Position numbers and translations under genes: made by a program. A stretch of 11,149 bases of DNA, from assembly GCA_003135595.1 (NCBI GenBank), contig PLCI01000157.1, positions 6,511 through 17,659 on the forward strand, read 5' to 3'. Below the pieces are notes generated by a model. It saw only the letters and a program-made list of their open reading frames with translations. It searched no databases and was not told the DNA's origin. Of the stretch, positions 1 to 7,931 are shown piece after piece. How positions within the stretch are numbered: position 1 is the first letter of the stretch; every line of letters begins with the position of its first letter. This DNA comes from Acidimicrobiaceae bacterium. GTDB lineage: Bacteria > Actinomycetota > Acidimicrobiia > Acidimicrobiales > RAAP-2.

Positions 1-406
1 TCTGGCCGAGCGCGTGCGCGTCGAGGATCAGCGTGGCGAGCTGTCCCGCCCCGTCATGCCCGCCGCTCGTCACGTACGCGCCGACGTGGGCCCGAAGGTA
101 GCCGAGCGCACGAAGCGCGGTGGCGCGCTCGCCGCCGGCAGCCGCGAGGGCGAGCACCGTGAGCGCGGTGTCCGACACGTCGGGGTTCGCCGAGAAGGTG
201 ACGTAGCCCTTCGCGTTCACCTGTGACGCGAGCCACGCTGCTGCCTTGTGTGCGGCGGCCCTCTGGGGCAGCGTCACGACCGATCGCTGCGCTGCGCTCG
301 GCGCGACGGCGGTGCCGGCCCACGCCGTGCTGCCCGCGCCGAAGGTGCTGATTGCGATGCCGCCGATGACGGTGGCGACGATGGTTCGGGACTTCTTGGT
401 TGACAT
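1..406 (-). CDS. Secreted alpha/alpha-toroid (prenyltransferase-like repeat) protein, N-terminal part
   Basis: The gene starts with ATG at 406 and runs leftward off the window; about 135 residues are visible. Residues 1-30 form a signal peptide: basic MSTKKSR, a hydrophobic stretch TIVATVIGGIAISTFGAG, and a likely cleavage after AWA. After a linker come helical segments AAAWLASQV (about 55-63), DVSDTALTVLALAAAGG (about 75-91), ATALRALGYLRAHV and GAGQLATLILDAHALG. Paired amphipathic helices with a DTALxxLALAAAG core are typical of the alpha/alpha-toroid fold shared by terpene cyclases, prenyltransferase repeats and the cobalamin-binding domain of intrinsic factor and transcobalamin. The leader contains a B12 riboswitch, so I infer an exported protein that captures or handles corrinoids. 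The C-terminus, where a DUF4430 domain or wall anchor might be, lies outside the window. The reading frame and signal peptide are clear; the B12 role is inference from context. Confidence 0.8.
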   Translation of the reverse strand, partial: MSTKKSRTIVATVIGGIAISTFGAGSTAWAGTAVAPSAAQRSVVTLPQRAAAHKAAAWLASQVNAKGYVTFSANPDVSDTALTVLALAAAGGERATALRALGYLRAHVGAYVTSGGHDGAGQLATLILDAHALGQ

Positions 407-440
407 GGTGGCTCTCTTCCCGGGTCAGCGACCCGGGAAG
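407..440 (-). promoter_or_regulatory. Ribosome-site-masking hairpin of the riboswitch expression platform
   Basis: On the minus strand CTTCCCGGGTC, loop GCT and GACCCGGGAAG form a perfect 11-bp stem (440-416). It is followed by AGAGCCACC and the ATG at 406. The only purine-rich Shine-Dalgarno candidate, GGGAAGAG, is largely inside the 3' arm. No U-run follows, which argues against an intrinsic terminator and for translational control. An anti-sequestor was not identified with certainty; the 5' arm CTTCCC could compete with the GGGGAAG of the aptamer core, which is speculation. Confidence 0.65.
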
Positions 441-484
441 GCCTCTAGGCGAGGGACTCCACCGAGCCCCTGCCGCAGTCTCGA

Positions 485-620
485 CGGTGTAGGACTCCCG
501 AGCACCGTGCAGGTATCCCGACTCGTGAGCGACGGCGAACCATCTCCCACCTACGGTTGCGGACCAGTGCCGGACTTTGACCGGACTTCCCCTACGCGTT
601 GCTTTTACTTGCAGCAGCGA
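485..620 (-). promoter_or_regulatory. Cobalamin (B12) riboswitch
   Basis: Read on the minus strand, the leader has the conserved aptamer core in order: GGGGAAGTCCGG, then TCAAAGTCCGGCACTGG, then TCCGCAACCGTAG (about 592-550), and after a variable arm GAGTCGGGATACCTGC (about 524-507). These match the Rfam cobalamin pattern GGGAAnCCGGTGAAAnuCCGGCnCUG, CCCGCAACUGUA and the B12 box AGuCaGgAUACCUGC. Outer boundaries are approximate because the P1 stem was not resolved. The element lies 100 to 200 bases upstream of the toroid gene at 406 and in the same orientation, so it should lower that gene's expression when B12 is plentiful. The divergent dehydrogenase gene is not under its control. Confidence 0.9.
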
Positions 621-802
621 CGCTAGCGCGCCGCGAGGTCGTCGACCGCGGATCTGCCGGAGCACCTTGACTGCATCGCTCCGTGTCGTGCCAGATGCTG
701 ACGAACCCGGTTCTGCCTATGTTTCGCGCGTGTGCGGGTCTACTGTGACGAAGAGATGGTCGGGGCTCGCACCTGCCCCTGGATGACACAGGCGGTGACG
801 GC

Positions 803-2085
<1,283 letters not shown>

Positions 2086-2086
<1 letters not shown>

Positions 2087-2107
2087 GATCGTCGCTCACA
2101 GCGATCT
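2086..2107. terminator. Weak inverted repeat between convergent genes
   Basis: AGATCG (2086-2091) and CGATCT (2102-2107) can pair around a 10-base loop, with extra pairs possible if three bases bulge. It spans the 3' ends of the convergent genes ending at 2086 and 2096. There is no T-run on either side, so a role in termination is only a possibility. Confidence 0.25.
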
Positions 2108-3994
2108 GAAGCGCCTCGTGGCGCTCCGCGCCGATGGCCCGACCGCGTTGTAGGCGACGACCCACGCGGTGTAGGTGACGCCTCGCGTCAGGCTGGCGAG
2201 CGCGCAGGAGGTCGTTGCGGACGAGCAGGTTCGAGTCGGTGCGCCCGTCGCCACCGCGGTCGCCACGTACCGCGACACCGGATCGCCGGGACTGGCCGTC
2301 GACGCGAGCCAGCGCAGCTCGGCGCGGTCGTGGCTCCGCGTGATGCCGAGACCCGTTGGCGCGCCCGGCGCGGTGCCGGGCACCACGCCGGGGCTGGGCT
2401 TGCTTGCGCGCGAGGTGCCGTGCGCGTTGGTCGCGGTGACGACCACGGTGTAGCGCGTGCCGTCCTGCAGCCCCGAGATGTCGCACGACGGCATCGCCGA
2501 CGTGCACACCGCGCCGCCCGGGGACGCCGTCGCGGTGAACGAGCTCACGGTGGACCCGCCGTCGCCGCTCGGCAGCCAGGTCACCTTGAGCTCGCTCGGT
2601 CCTGGCTCCGCCACGACGTGGGACGGTGGCGCCGGGTCCACGACCGGACGCAGGGGTGTGATCCTCGTCGCCATGGCGACGGTGCTCGTGACGACCCCCT
2701 GCGCGGAGACCGCGCGCAGGTCGCCCACGCCGACGCACGAGTTCACCGCGGGGCATGCCACGCCATCGAGGCCCGAGGCTCGTGCGTGCGAATCGGTGGG
2801 GGGCAGCGACGCCAGCCGCTGCAGGGGCTGCCAGTGCCCGCTGTCGTCGACGAGGACGACCGGGGCGACCGTGCCGTCGGATGCCTCGAGCTCGCCGACC
2901 GCGGTGCACGAACGCGTCGTGCAGGCCACGGCGCCGAGCAAGCCACCGGCCGTCGCCGGCGTGGTCCTCGGGAACCCGATCGCGACGGCACCGCTCCAGG
3001 CGCCATGGGTCTCGCGCTCGACGATCGGCGCCGTGCCACCCGCCCCGTTCGTGTCGTGGCCCACTGCGACGCAGTCGCCCGCGCCGTTGCAGGACACCGA
3101 GTCCAGCGCGGCGCTCCCGATCACCTGAGAGCGAGGGGGCAGCGCGACGCGCACCGCGGTGCGCCACACGCCGTTGACTCGTGCCACGCGGAGCGGCACG
3201 AACGCTCCAACGCTGTCGACGAATGAGCCGACTGCCACGCAGTCCTTCGCGTCGGTGCACGAGATCCCCGTGAGGCCCACGCTCCCGATCGCCTGCGGCT
3301 CGAAGCTGGCCCCCGCGGGAAGTGCGACCAGTGTGCCGCTGCCCCAGGTCCCCGCCGTTGACGAGGCGACGAGGAGCGCGGCGTGGCCCTTCGGGTCGAT
3401 GAACGATCCCACCGCGGTGCAGGTCCCGATCGCCACGCAGGACACCGAGCTCAGGCGGGCCAGCTGGTTCGTGCTCGCGCTGGGGGGCAGTGCGATGGTG
3501 GAGCCCGCGCTCCAGGTGCCCGCGCTCAGAGTCGTGAGCATCGGCAGGACGGACCTCGACGAGTCCTCATAGCTGCCGACCGCGACGCAGTCGGTGGGGG
3601 AGGCACACGAGATCCCGACGAGTTCCGACGTGCTGAACGCCCTGGCATGGTTGGCCGGCAGCGACGGGGTTGTCGCGCGCGCCCAGCCAGCCGCGGTCTT
3701 CACCGCGATCATCGGCACGCCCTCTCGCGACACGTTCTCGTAGCTCCCCACCGCGACGCAAGAGGTGGTCTTGGTGCAGGCTATGCCCGAGAGGGTCGCG
3801 TGCGAGGTGGACGTCGAGTTGAAAGGTGCGAGCACTTCCACGCTCGGCCCGAGAAGCGACTCAGCCCCGGCGCTGGCGCCGAGCGAGGTCGCGAGACCGA
3901 CCATGAGGACGCTCGCCAGGCCCACGAGCCTTGTGCGACGAGGTCGCCCTCGGCGTCGGACTCGCGTCTCGCTCATCGTGCTCGCGTCGGGCAC
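2096..3994 (-). CDS. Secreted seven-repeat probable beta-propeller protein with two fibronectin type III domains
   Basis: 632 residues. An arginine-rich start (RVRRRGRPRRTR) and a hydrophobic segment (23-43) ending ASAGA form a signal peptide, so the protein is exported. Seven repeats of about 56 residues follow, each marked by a C-x5-C-x-AVG core: cysteine pairs 73/79, 130/136, 186/192, 246/252, 302/308, 358/363 (x4) and 414/420. Each repeat ends in a W-containing and LPP/LPA segment. Seven regular all-beta repeats with a short disulfide each suggest a seven-bladed propeller. Residues about 455-540 and 543-632 are two fibronectin type III domains (TWLPSGDGG, YTVVVTATNAHG; YTAWVVAYNAVGPS), each with its own cysteine pair (497/504, 590/597). 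No enzyme motif is seen; binding or adhesion is inference. GTG at 3994 lies 3 bases after the upstream stop; ATG at 3976 is an equally good start. It probably forms an operon with the desaturase. Confidence 0.85.
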   Translation of the reverse strand: MPDASTMSETRVRRRGRPRRTRLVGLASVLMVGLATSLGASAGAESLLGPSVEVLAPFNSTSTSHATLSGIACTKTTSCVAVGSYENVSREGVPMIAVKTAAGWARATTPSLPANHARAFSTSELVGISCASPTDCVAVGSYEDSSRSVLPMLTTLSAGTWSAGSTIALPPSASTNQLARLSSVSCVAIGTCTAVGSFIDPKGHAALLVASSTAGTWGSGTLVALPAGASFEPQAIGSVGLTGISCTDAKDCVAVGSFVDSVGAFVPLRVARVNGVWRTAVRVALPPRSQVIGSAALDSVSCNGAGDCVAVGHDTNGAGGTAPIVERETHGAWSGAVAIGFPRTTPATAGGLLGAVACTTRSCTAVGELEASDGTVAPVVLVDDSGHWQPLQRLASLPPTDSHARASGLDGVACPAVNSCVGVGDLRAVSAQGVVTSTVAMATRITPLRPVVDPAPPSHVVAEPGPSELKVTWLPSGDGGSTVSSFTATASPGGAVCTSAMPSCDISGLQDGTRYTVVVTATNAHGTSRASKPSPGVVPGTAPGAPTGLGITRSHDRAELRWLASTASPGDPVSRYVATAVATGAPTRTCSSATTSCALASLTRGVTYTAWVVAYNAVGPSARSATRRFRSL

Positions 3995-3997
3995 GCG

Positions 3998-4978
3998 CTA
4001 GACGGGCGCGGGCTCCGTGGCTCGAGCGATCCTCGCGAGTGCCGACACCGTGCGGTTGAGCTTCACGCGTGCTCGCTCGGCCTCGTCGCTCAGGCCCTCG
4101 AGCTCGTCGAGTCGCCATGCCGTGAGGCACGGCAGGACCACCTGGTTGAGGCACTGCGAGGCGTCGAAGATGCCCGCCTCCGCGATGATGCGCTCGTGTG
4201 CCGCGAACTCGGGGATGCCCGTGCCCGGCATCCGGAACCCGCGGAGCTGGCGGTAGATGGCGATGACCATGTAGCTCGGGTCTCGCTCGATCGCCGCGGC
4301 AGCGAGGTCTCGATAGAAGGCGTGGTGGAGTCCCTCGTCACCGGCGATCTGGGACATGATCTTCTTGCCGCGGAGGGTGCGGTCGAGTGCCTGTCCGGTG
4401 TTGCGGTGCGCGACCTGCGTCGCGAGCTCCTGGAGCGAGACGTAGGCGATGGTCTCGGCGACGGTTGGCGCCTCGGGAACGATGCCGGTCGTCATCTGGA
4501 CCATCCGGGCGTCCTCGAGCTCCCAGGGGTTGAGCGCCCTCGTCGCGAGGATCCAGTCGCGCATCGCCGCAGAGTGACGCCACTCCTCAGCCGTCCACCG
4601 ACCGGACCACTCACGCAGCGGGTGTCCCTTGGGCGCCCACTGGAGCAGCGCGTTCGTGTAGTAGGGCAGGTTGTCTTCGGTGAGCAGGTTCACGAGCAGA
4701 GCGCTGCGCACGCCGGCGGAGAGCGGGTAGACACCCTCGTCCCACTCGTCGCGCGAGTAGTCCGTCGCGTGCGCCCAGGGGACGTCCTCGAAGGGGTACC
4801 ACTGCTTCGTGGCTCCCAGGTGGCGCTCGAACAATTCGGCGGCCGGCTCCGCGAGCTCGCTCAGGAGTGCGCGGTCGCGAGCCTGGTCGTTCGTAGGTGC
4901 TCCCACTGACGGTCCTGTGCCCTTTCGCTGAGTGACGCGGCCCGGCCAACGTCGCCCGCGGCCCTTTTCGAAGTTCAC
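3998..4978 (-). CDS. Acyl-ACP desaturase (type 2 fatty acid desaturase, di-iron)
   Basis: Up to 326 residues, a soluble ferritin-like enzyme of the plant stearoyl-ACP desaturase / mycobacterial DesA family, which puts a double bond into acyl-ACP using O2 and reduced ferredoxin. The six iron ligands are all present: E101 (TEDNLPYY), E132 and H135 (EEWRH), E184 (LQELATQ), and E215 and H218 (DEGLHH). SALLVNLLTEDNLPYY and GRWTAEEWRH are typical surrounding motifs. Position of the double bond cannot be read. The start is uncertain: GTG at 4978 has no clear Shine-Dalgarno site, whereas GTG at 4906 (codon 25) has AGGA six bases upstream and would remove a basic, low-complexity N-terminus, giving 302 residues. 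The secreted propeller protein follows after 3 bases, so both are probably cotranscribed, although no functional link is evident. Confidence 0.9.
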   Translation of the reverse strand: MNFEKGRGRRWPGRVTQRKGTGPSVGAPTNDQARDRALLSELAEPAAELFERHLGATKQWYPFEDVPWAHATDYSRDEWDEGVYPLSAGVRSALLVNLLTEDNLPYYTNALLQWAPKGHPLREWSGRWTAEEWRHSAAMRDWILATRALNPWELEDARMVQMTTGIVPEAPTVAETIAYVSLQELATQVAHRNTGQALDRTLRGKKIMSQIAGDEGLHHAFYRDLAAAAIERDPSYMVIAIYRQLRGFRMPGTGIPEFAAHERIIAEAGIFDASQCLNQVVLPCLTAWRLDELEGLSDEAERARVKLNRTVSALARIARATEPAPV

Positions 4979-5188
4979 GCTGGCCCAAACAGGTTCTCAC
5001 ACGAACCGTGTCGAGGCATAGGTCCCCACGCTCTCCGCCTCGCGTTCGGTGCCCGATGGCGTACGTGAGTCCCGCATCCGTGCTGGTCGGAGGCCGGAAA
5101 CAGGGGGCGGACCGTGTCGGGCGCAGCCAGTTGCGCGGGATCGCAGCGCCTTCGCTTGCCCAACTCGTGTGCGACCGCGTCTCCGGCA

Positions 5189-5232
5189 GTCTCCGGCAGG
5201 ACTCGAACCTGCGCTTCCGGCTCCGGAGGCCG
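5189..5232 (-). pseudogene. Relic of the tRNA-Arg(CCG) 3' half (putative att site)
   Basis: Positions 5193-5232 are identical over 40 bases to 8417-8456 of the intact tRNA-Arg gene, in the same orientation. They cover the anticodon loop CTCCGGA, its 3' stem GCCGG, the T arm GCAGG-TTCGAGT-CCTGC and the first acceptor bases. The following acceptor strand reads CGGAGAC, which still pairs at six of seven positions with GCCTCCG of the intact gene. No 5' half is present: upstream bases cannot form a matching acceptor or D arm. A 10-base tandem GTCTCCGGCA (plus strand 5179-5188 and 5189-5198) adjoins it. The cut-off at the anticodon arm is typical of integration into a tRNA gene. Confidence 0.7.
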
Positions 5233-5331
5233 ACCGGAACCGTTCAGCCAGTGCTCCCTGTGCGATTTCGTGCCTGTGCTCAATGTCTCTTGTCCGCCCA
5301 GTATGCCCGAATGTGACTCGATGTGATGCAG

Positions 5332-5356
5332 TTGATCGTCAACGTTGATCGTCAAC
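5332..5356. repeat. Tandem 13-base motif TTGATCGTCAACG, left copy
   Basis: TTGATCGTCAACG is followed at once by TTGATCGTCAAC. Each unit contains the small dyad GTTGA-TCG-TCAAC. A diverged copy of the same two-unit array is at 8340-8364 (22 of 25 bases alike, same period, same orientation). The left array is 100 bases inside the tRNA relic, the right one 53 bases inside the tRNA gene repeat. Tandem short dyads at both ends of an island resemble binding sites for a recombinase, excision factor or regulator; this is inference. Confidence 0.5.
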
Positions 5357-5518
5357 TTTTGACACACGAGGGCCACGAGACCTTTGGTTAGCCGACGTAT
5401 CGAAGCTCCACTTCCCGGGGGGCGATCTGCGCCTCCTCGGGTCATACGGATCGCGCCCGTGACGCGTCGTCGTCGAGCGCACGCCGGCGCGAGCCGCTGG
5501 TGAAGATTTAGATCGCCG

Positions 5519-6592
5519 CTAGCGCAGGCGTCGGCGCACCCACCAGATGCAGGCCGCGCCGAGGGCGACGGCGAGGGCGGCGAAGATCCCGGTCTCGAGC
5601 CACTGCAGCGGCCAGTAGTGGCTGGTGGGCTGGTAGGTGAGGACCTCGCGCAGGTGGAAGCTGTCCACGCAGCGCTGTATCGCCGCCTGTATGGCGTGCG
5701 CCTGCGCGGTGGTCAGGTGGGACCGAATGCCGCCGGGAGGGACGGGGATCCTGTTCGGGCATCGACCGACGCCGCTGAACACCGCCGAGCCGTTGGGCGA
5801 CACGTTGAAGCCGAAGGTCCCGTTCGGACCGATCCCTCCGTACTGGCCGATGACGTTGCCGGACGGTGCGACGACGTTGTCGCTGAGGACCCAGTCGGCG
5901 GGGTTCGGTGACGTGAGGGTCCGCGAGTACGCCCGGCTCGGCGCGCGGTAGTGACGGATGAGCTGCGACGGCGCAAGGAGGTTGGGCTGGACGTACTGCT
6001 GGACGACGTACCGTACGACGGCGAAGCACCCGACCGTCGCCGCCATCGCCGCGACGGTCCGGCGCACGAGTGCGCCGAGCAGCGCGCCGAGCGCGACGCA
6101 GAAGGCCACGTAGGCGATGGGCACCACGTCGCGAGCCTCGAAGTTGTTGAAGAGGCTGGCGTTGACCCGGTCGACGGGGCTCTGCCACCACGTGACGGCC
6201 ACGCTGAGGAGCCCGGTGATCGCGACGGCCGCGAGGGCGACCATGGCGAGGCGCACGAGGATCCAGCGCACTCGCGTCACGCGGGGGGTCCAGGCGAGCC
6301 GGTAGGTGCCCGCCTCGAGCTCGCGAGCCACGAGCGGCGCGCCCCAGAAGACCCCGAGGAGCACCGGTACGACGCTGACCAGCAAGGAGTACACGTGCCT
6401 GAGGTGGGCGAGGCTTTGGAAGTTGGCCGTGACGGATCGGCAATCGTGGTGTGCCCCACACGTGTTGACGACCGTGTCGGCGTAGTGCCTGAGGTGCGGA
6501 CCGGTGAGCACGAGCATGATCGCGACTGCGGCCAGTAGGGCCACGGCGACGGCCGCCTGCGTGCGCAGCTGGCGCCATGCGAGCCAGGTCAC
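5519..6592 (-). CDS. ABC-2 type transporter permease
   Basis: 357 residues with about six membrane helices: roughly 12-31, 68-85, 112-136, 157-176, 178-198 and 331-352. After the second helix comes VARELEAGTYRLAWTPRVTRVRW (88-110), a cytoplasmic segment common in actinobacterial ABC-2 permeases of this kind. Between the fifth and last helices lies a long loop of about 130 residues (199-328), rich in glycine, asparagine and proline with cysteines 278 and 308. The first loop has C45 and C51. These are predicted to be outside the membrane and could form disulfides. GTG at 6592 overlaps the ATPase stop by 4 bases (GTGA), so translation is probably coupled. It is the only permease in the operon, so the transporter is probably a homodimer with two ATPases. 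The substrate cannot be read; related systems export drugs, peptides or lipids. Confidence 0.85.
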   Translation of the reverse strand: MTWLAWRQLRTQAAVAVALLAAVAIMLVLTGPHLRHYADTVVNTCGAHHDCRSVTANFQSLAHLRHVYSLLVSVVPVLLGVFWGAPLVARELEAGTYRLAWTPRVTRVRWILVRLAMVALAAVAITGLLSVAVTWWQSPVDRVNASLFNNFEARDVVPIAYVAFCVALGALLGALVRRTVAAMAATVGCFAVVRYVVQQYVQPNLLAPSQLIRHYRAPSRAYSRTLTSPNPADWVLSDNVVAPSGNVIGQYGGIGPNGTFGFNVSPNGSAVFSGVGRCPNRIPVPPGGIRSHLTTAQAHAIQAAIQRCVDSFHLREVLTYQPTSHYWPLQWLETGIFAALAVALGAACIWWVRRRLR

Positions 6593-7485
6593 GGCGCCGC
6601 CTGCGTCGTTGGGAGCTGGGCCTGTCGGGCCGCGCCCTCGCCCATGTAGGCGAGGACGAGGTCCTCGAGGTTGATGGACTCGATCTCCCAGCCGGTCTCA
6701 ACCACCGGGCCATCGCTGCGGACAACGAGCATTCGCTGCCGGTCGGTCTCGCGTGCCGCGATGACCGTCTGGTTCGCTGGAGCGGCGACGCCGGGCTGCC
6801 GTAAGCCGATGAGTCGGTGGTGGCCCGCCAACAGCTCTTCGATCTCCCCGGCCACCCGGACACGAGAGTCGACGAGCACGATCAGGTAGTCACAGACTCG
6901 CTCGATGTCGCTCACGAGGTGCGACGAGAGCACGATGCTGACGTCGCGGCCGGCGACCGTCGACATAAGCAGCCCGAGGAACTCGCGGCGTGCCAACGGG
7001 TCGAGGCTGGCCACGGGTTCGTCGAGCAAGAGCAGCTCGGGGCACTTTGCGAGCGCGATCGTGAGGGACAGCTGGGCGCGCTGTCCGCCGGAGAGTTTGC
7101 CCGCGCGCTGGCGAGTGCTCAGTCCGAGCTCGGCGAGTCGTGCGTGCGCGGCCTTCGCGTCCCATTGAGGATTGCAGTGCTCGCCGAGTCGCAGGTGGCC
7201 CTCGATGCTCAGCCACCCGTAGAGGGCCGCGTCCTGAGGGACGAAGCCGACACGGGCTAGCTGGGCGGCGTCGCGCGCCGGCTGCTCGCCGAGCACCTTG
7301 ATCGAACCGGCGCTCGGTGCGAGGAGCCCCGCGGCGAGGTTGAGCAGCGTGGACTTCCCCGCGCCGTTCGGGCCGACGAGGCCGACGACGTGGCCTCGAG
7401 GGATGCGGAACGTGCAATCCTCGAGCGCCCAGCGACGCTGGTAGCGCTTGCCAAGTCCAACGGTCTCGATCGCCGCTTCGCTCAT
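6589..7485 (-). CDS. ABC transporter ATP-binding protein
   Basis: 298 residues with a complete nucleotide-binding domain: Walker A GPNGAGKST (38-46), Q-loop Q84 (FVPQD), signature LSGGQ (131-135), Walker B LLLLDEP (151-157) with catalytic E156, D-loop SLD (160-162) and H-loop H189 (SSHLVSD). All catalytic residues are intact. A C-terminal extension of about 80 residues (from about 220) lacks ATPase motifs, as in many ATPases of the CcmA/YtrB drug-export type. ATG at 7485 overlaps the GntR stop (ATGA), and the gene's own stop overlaps the permease start (GTGA). It energises the permease next to it. The order repressor, ATPase, permease matches YtrA-controlled export operons that respond to cell-wall-active compounds, but the inducer here is unknown. 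Confidence 0.93.
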   Translation of the reverse strand: MSEAAIETVGLGKRYQRRWALEDCTFRIPRGHVVGLVGPNGAGKSTLLNLAAGLLAPSAGSIKVLGEQPARDAAQLARVGFVPQDAALYGWLSIEGHLRLGEHCNPQWDAKAAHARLAELGLSTRQRAGKLSGGQRAQLSLTIALAKCPELLLLDEPVASLDPLARREFLGLLMSTVAGRDVSIVLSSHLVSDIERVCDYLIVLVDSRVRVAGEIEELLAGHHRLIGLRQPGVAAPANQTVIAARETDRQRMLVVRSDGPVVETGWEIESINLEDLVLAYMGEGAARQAQLPTTQAAP

Positions 7486-7871
7486 GACGCTACGTAGCGC
7501 TCGGATCGAAAGGTGTCACGGAACAACGCCTCGATGGAGTCCTCGTCGAGCCCCGCGGCCCGAGCCCGCACGAGCCACTGCTCGAGATCGTGGCGGATCG
7601 GCACAAGCGTCGCGATGACATCGTCGCTGGTCGTGGCAGTGACAAAGGTGCCGACTCCTGCACGAGCGGCGACCAGCCCCTCATGCTCCAACTCGCGGTA
7701 GGCCTTGAAGACCGTGTTCGGGTTGATCGCGATGCGGGTGACCACTTCACGCACCGTCGGCAGTTGGTCCCCCGCGCGAAGTGCGCCGAGCTTGAGTGCA
7801 CGACGAACCTGGTGGACCAGCTGAAGGTACGGGGCGACGCCTGACTTCGCGTCCAAGTAGAACTCGATCAT
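7482..7871 (-). CDS. GntR-family transcriptional regulator, YtrA subfamily
   Basis: 129 residues. Residues about 11-78 are a winged helix: PYLQLVHQVRRAL, LRAGDQLPTVREVVTRIAINPNTVFKAYRELEHEGLV and the wing AGVGTFV. The INPNTVxKAYxELExEGLV recognition helix and turn are diagnostic of the GntR family. Only about 50 residues follow, with no large effector domain, which is the YtrA type: a short C-terminal helical part used for dimerisation. ATG at 7871 has a good Shine-Dalgarno site, GAGG, with 5 bases between. It is the first gene of the operon, and its promoter contains an 18-bp palindrome, so autorepression together with the transporter is very likely. It overlaps the ATPase start by 4 bases. 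Confidence 0.92.
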   Translation of the reverse strand: MIEFYLDAKSGVAPYLQLVHQVRRALKLGALRAGDQLPTVREVVTRIAINPNTVFKAYRELEHEGLVAARAGVGTFVTATTSDDVIATLVPIRHDLEQWLVRARAAGLDEDSIEALFRDTFRSERYVAS

Positions 7872-7876
7872 GGGTA

Positions 7877-7931
7877 CCTCAGGATCACTAGATATCTAGT
7901 GAACTATAGAGATATACGACCAGGCTGTCAA
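7877..7931 (-). promoter_or_regulatory. Near-consensus promoter and leader of the gntR-ABC operon
   Basis: On the minus strand TTGACA (7931-7926) is separated by exactly 17 bases from TATAGT (7908-7903). This places the start of transcription near 7896, giving a leader of about 25 bases that ends with GAGG (7880-7877) and the ATG at 7871. A fully consensus -35 is uncommon in such GC-rich genomes and implies strong transcription when the repressor is off. The stretch around it is distinctly AT-rich compared with its surroundings. Confidence 0.8.
7885..7902. promoter_or_regulatory. Palindromic operator for the GntR/YtrA regulator
   Basis: TCACTAGATATCTAGTGA is a perfect 18-bp palindrome. It abuts the -10 hexamer TATAGT on the downstream side and covers the predicted transcription start, so a bound dimer would block initiation. 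The position and symmetry fit the product of the first gene of the operon as ligand; binding itself is inferred. Confidence 0.75.

Larger units (their letters stand above)
4979..5518. other. Gene-free stretch holding a tRNA relic and a tandem motif
   Basis: No convincing gene was found on either strand. It holds the 3'-half relic of tRNA-Arg near 5189-5232 and the tandem TTGATCGTCAACG motif at 5332-5356. A small imperfect inverted repeat, GGTTC-TCACAC-GAACC (about 4993-5008), lies upstream of the desaturase and is too short to interpret. Open frames here translate the antisense of the tRNA relic. Confidence 0.6.

Noticed and set aside
54..665. Minus-strand frame of 203 codons across the riboswitch
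   Set aside because: It reads through the aptamer in another frame from the signal-peptide protein starting at 406, which has clear family features.
3383..4909. Plus-strand frame of 508 codons
   Set aside because: Antisense shadow of the desaturase and the propeller gene; arginine-rich without motifs.
5189..5270. A second functional tRNA at the relic
   Set aside because: The 5' sequence gives no acceptor strand complementary to CGGAGAC and no proper D arm with bases 8, 9 and 26.
5008..5316. Small plus-strand proteins containing QDSNLRFRLRRP
   Set aside because: This peptide is the antisense translation of the tRNA-Arg T and anticodon arms and also appears at 8426-8461; it is not a protein gene.
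5508..6863. Minus-strand frame of 451 codons overlapping permease and ATPase
   Set aside because: Frame-shifted shadow; the true permease and ATPase frames have membrane helices and ATPase motifs.
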